From NCBI RefSeq assembly GCF_040081985.1, contig NZ_JBEBMH010000001.1, forward strand, positions 682,001 through 746,000: a DNA stretch of 64,000 nt. The letters run 5' to 3'. Of this stretch, positions 61,979 through 64,000 are shown piece by piece. The stretch comes from Kumtagia yinganensis. GTDB taxonomy: Bacteria > Pseudomonadota > Alphaproteobacteria > Rhizobiales > Rhizobiaceae. The notes beneath the pieces are model-generated. The model was not told the origin of the DNA. It searched no databases and saw nothing but the letters and a program-made list of their open reading frames with translations. The translations under genes were made by a program, and so were the position numbers. Within the stretch, counting starts at the first letter, position 1; each line of letters begins with the position of its first letter.

Positions 61979-62123
61979 GAAAATCCTCCCAGGAACGGCC
62001 TCGCGGCCCGCGCGCCTCCTCGCGGCGAACCTCTGCGCAGTATGAGCGCAGGCTTTGCCCGCCGTCACGCCCGACCAAAGTCGGGAGCGGTCTATCTGTT
62101 GTGCCAGATGCTGGCTGCGGGCT

Positions 62124-64000
62124 TCACGCCACGGAGACATCCGCGTTGGTCAACGCCAGCCCGGCGGTGATCGTCACGAAATGGACGCCTGCGATAGCGC
62201 CCGTGCCGTCGGCGTCGTAGAGGATGCTGCCTGTGTCGATCTCGTAGATGATCCGGTCGCTGCCATCCTCCGCCAGTCCGGTGGTGTTCGCCCGGAAGGC
62301 CGCGCCGGAAAGCGTTCCGGTGTTCAGAGTGGTGAAAATGGCGTCCGACAGCAGGATGCGGTCGTCGGGCACGCTGAAATCGAGGATTGTGTCGACATTG
62401 GCGCCTCCAAGCTTCGTGGCGAAGACGAATGTATCGGCCCCACCGAGACCGCGCAGCGTGTCGGCGCCGCCCTTGCCCTCCAGCCGGTTGGCGCCGGCAT
62501 TGCCGGTCATCAACTGGCCGATCTCGTTGCCGGTGAGATTGATGGCGCGGGTGCCGGCCACGGAGGTCGTGGTGATACGCTCGACATGGACGCCGGCCGC
62601 GAGCGCATAGGATGTGCCGGCACCGACCCAGTCGGCCGCGCCTTGCGTGGCACTTTCCAGAATGACGTCGGTGGCCTGGTAGATCAGATAGATGTCGTTG
62701 CCGTCCAGCCCCGACAGCGTGTCCACGCCGCCGCCGCCCTTCAGCGTGTTGCCGCCGGCATTGCCGACGATTGTCTGGGACAAGGCGTTGCCCGTGAGGT
62801 CAATCGCAGTCGCATCCGTTTGCGACACTGTTTTAAGGAACTCGATCTCCGCGCCGGCCGACATGACCCAGGAGGCGGAAGCCAGCACGGTATCGATGCC
62901 CTCGCTCACCGCTTCGATCACCGCGTCGGCGATGTTGTCGACGATGTATGTGTCGTCGCCAAGGCGGCCCGTCATCGTGTCGGCGTTGGCACCGCCGTCC
63001 AGGTGGTTTGCCGCGCTGTTGCCGTTGATGTTGTCGGCGCCGGAACCACCTCTGACATTTTCAATCAGGGACGCCGGGTTGTTCTGATACATGAAGGCAT
63101 TGAAGACGTTGCCGCGCGCAAGGCCGCCGTTCGGACCGCCGCCGAGATAGGCGCGCTGTTCGCCGGAAAACGTCGAATAGCCGCCGGGGGTCAGGCTGAC
63201 GAAAAGATTGGTCGTGTAGCCGGAAAGGTCGTAGGTGTCGTTGCCGCCGCCGTCCCAGATGGTCTGGAAGATGCGGTTGTCGCCGGGGTGGATGGCAAGG
63301 TTTCCGTCGACGTAGGTTTCGCCGGTCGACGCATTCCAGGAATAGACGGTGTTGCCGCTGTTGGTGGTGTAGTCGGCGCCGTACATATGCTGAAGGGTGG
63401 CGATGTCGTCCATCATGAACGTCTGCGGCGCGCCCCACTGCTCGTAGTTGTAGCCGCTGGTGTCGTCGCCGATGAAGGTGCGGTACGTCATCACGCTGTA
63501 TTCGAGCGAGTCCCGATTGGCCGGCAGAGCGCCGAAGCCGCCGGTCTCGTGGCCGTGCTTCAGCCCTAGCGCATGACCGGTCTCGTGAATGATCGTATGC
63601 CAGTCGTAGTTGCCGGCCGTCGGCCTGTCGCCCGAGGGGCCGAAGAAGGCATCGCCGCCATAGTTCGCGGCGTCCGGATAGTAGGCATATGCGGTGCTGG
63701 GATTGGTCGTGTTGGCGTAGCGCAAGGTGGCGTCGCCGCTACCCGATCCGGCATAGGTCACGTCGAGGCCCGTAAAACCCTCGACGGAGAAGCCGGCCGC
63801 GCCGCTCGGCTGCGTCTCGATATCGGCGTTCAGCGCGAAGTGCACCGCAACCATCTGCCGTGCGCTGAGCTGGGAAAAGTTGGTGAGCGGCTCGGGATAA
63901 CCGGTGCCATAATCGGAGGTCGCGTCCGGATCGCTGTAGCTGATGGAGCCGTCGGACCATCTGTTGGGTGCGAGCAGACCGTCGATGCGCTGGACGCCGG
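62124..64000 (-). CDS. RTX metalloprotease, serralysin-like (5' end outside the window)
   Basis: At least 625 residues are present. From the window edge GVQRIDGLLAPNRWSDGSIS...YGTGYPEPLTNFSQLSARQM leads into FALNADIETQ, the zinc motif HETGHALGLKHGH and the Met-turn SVMTYRTF. RTX modules (NVRGGSGADNINGNSAANHL; GKGGADTLRGLGGADTFVFA) follow, ending TNADVSVA, a type I secretion signal. Serralysins are secreted zinc proteases kept inactive until calcium outside the cell folds the RTX part. The frame runs through 63854 to the window end, so the true start is outside. Confidence 0.9.
   Translation of the reverse strand, partial: GVQRIDGLLAPNRWSDGSISYSDPDATSDYGTGYPEPLTNFSQLSARQMVAVHFALNADIETQPSGAAGFSVEGFTGLDVTYAGSGSGDATLRYANTTNPSTAYAYYPDAANYGGDAFFGPSGDRPTAGNYDWHTIIHETGHALGLKHGHETGGFGALPANRDSLEYSVMTYRTFIGDDTSGYNYEQWGAPQTFMMDDIATLQHMYGADYTTNSGNTVYSWNASTGETYVDGNLAIHPGDNRIFQTIWDGGGNDTYDLSGYTTNLFVSLTPGGYSTFSGEQRAYLGGGPNGGLARGNVFNAFMYQNNPASLIENVRGGSGADNINGNSAANHLDGGANADTMTGRLGDDTYIVDNIADAVIEAVSEGIDTVLASASWVMSAGAEIEFLKTVSQTDATAIDLTGNALSQTIVGNAGGNTLKGGGGVDTLSGLDGNDIYLIYQATDVILESATQGAADWVGAGTSYALAAGVHVERITTTSVAGTRAINLTGNEIGQLMTGNAGANRLEGKGGADTLRGLGGADTFVFATKLGGANVDTILDFSVPDDRILLSDAIFTTLNTGTLSGAAFRANTTGLAEDGSDRIIYEIDTGSILYDADGTGAIAGVHFVTITAGLALTNADVSVA

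Noticed and set aside
59924..63569. Plus-strand frames of 748 and 504 codons
   Set aside because: They are shadows of the monooxygenase and the RTX protease; the minus strand has clear catalytic motifs and starts.
1..64000. CRISPR arrays, tRNA or rRNA genes, integrase or attachment sites
   Set aside because: I looked for regularly spaced repeats, tRNA-like ends and integrase motifs and found none; the only mobile-type gene is the RAYT.

Overview
The window is high-GC chromosomal DNA of an alphaproteobacterium, most likely order Hyphomicrobiales (Rhizobiales), family Phyllobacteriaceae, and Mesorhizobium-like. Signs of this are a circularly permuted two-piece tmRNA gene with the tag ANDNYAEARLAA, the block sspB - thyA - folA - hflK - hflC - degP - serB/miaA, DUF4169 and SspB proteins, and short palindromic repeats that invade coding sequence. 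No tRNA, rRNA, CRISPR array or prophage was seen.

Layout. 1-4.6 kb: housekeeping genes (pepP fragment, prmA, SCO1-type copper chaperone, creA, a hexapeptide acyltransferase of the phosphonate type, a secreted protein). 4.7-8.7 kb: decay and mobility. It holds a phosphonoacetaldehyde dehydrogenase remnant, an EamA exporter, a broken antitoxin, and a REP-associated tyrosine transposase inside nested REP palindromes. 8.7-23.4 kb: a UvrD/PcrA helicase with a palindrome-derived insert, a GSCFA protein, envelope proteins (OmpA-like lipoprotein, L,D-transpeptidase), a Tat-exported phosphoesterase, a TetR/EamA operon, a dienelactone hydrolase, a LOV histidine kinase with its receiver, a thioesterase, a GlcD-type oxidase, and a protein with a ParB-like C-terminal end. 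23.6-33.2 kb: a giant AsmA protein, RHH/DUF4169/SspB, a TetR - Bcr/CflA pair, a kinase-like ATPase, a MntA/HepT module whose toxin gene is frameshifted, ssrA and DUF2853.

33.4-46.1 kb is the conserved core: thyA, a phospholipase D-like gene with a nonsense codon, DUF4424, folA, hflKC, DUF2065, degP, a PIN/RHH toxin-antitoxin pair under a perfect 44-bp palindrome, a GNAT acetyltransferase, serB and miaA (overlapping divergent start codons), and a diguanylate cyclase. 46.2-64 kb is more accessory: a HerA-like ATPase, a divergent pair (membrane-anchored SGNH/SASA-like protein and asparagine-synthase-like protein) of unknown pathway, a two-gene oxygenase operon matching TmpA/TmpB for organophosphonate catabolism, and three large RTX proteins (sugar-dehydrogenase head, beta-repeat head, serralysin-like protease head) that share one C-terminal secretion cassette. 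A flavin monooxygenase sits among the RTX genes.

Three themes recur. First, phosphonate use: an apparently intact TmpAB pair, and a decayed aldehyde dehydrogenase beside a phosphonate-type acyltransferase. Second, decay of toxin-antitoxin and effector genes by frameshift or nonsense mutation. Third, small palindromic repeats that shape genes: in-frame in uvrD, supplying the ribosome binding site of the transposase, and lying upstream of ssrA. The best candidates for undescribed biology are the esterase/asparagine-synthase-like divergon at 48.2-52.1 kb, the RTX cassette family, and the palindromic leader of the PIN toxin gene.
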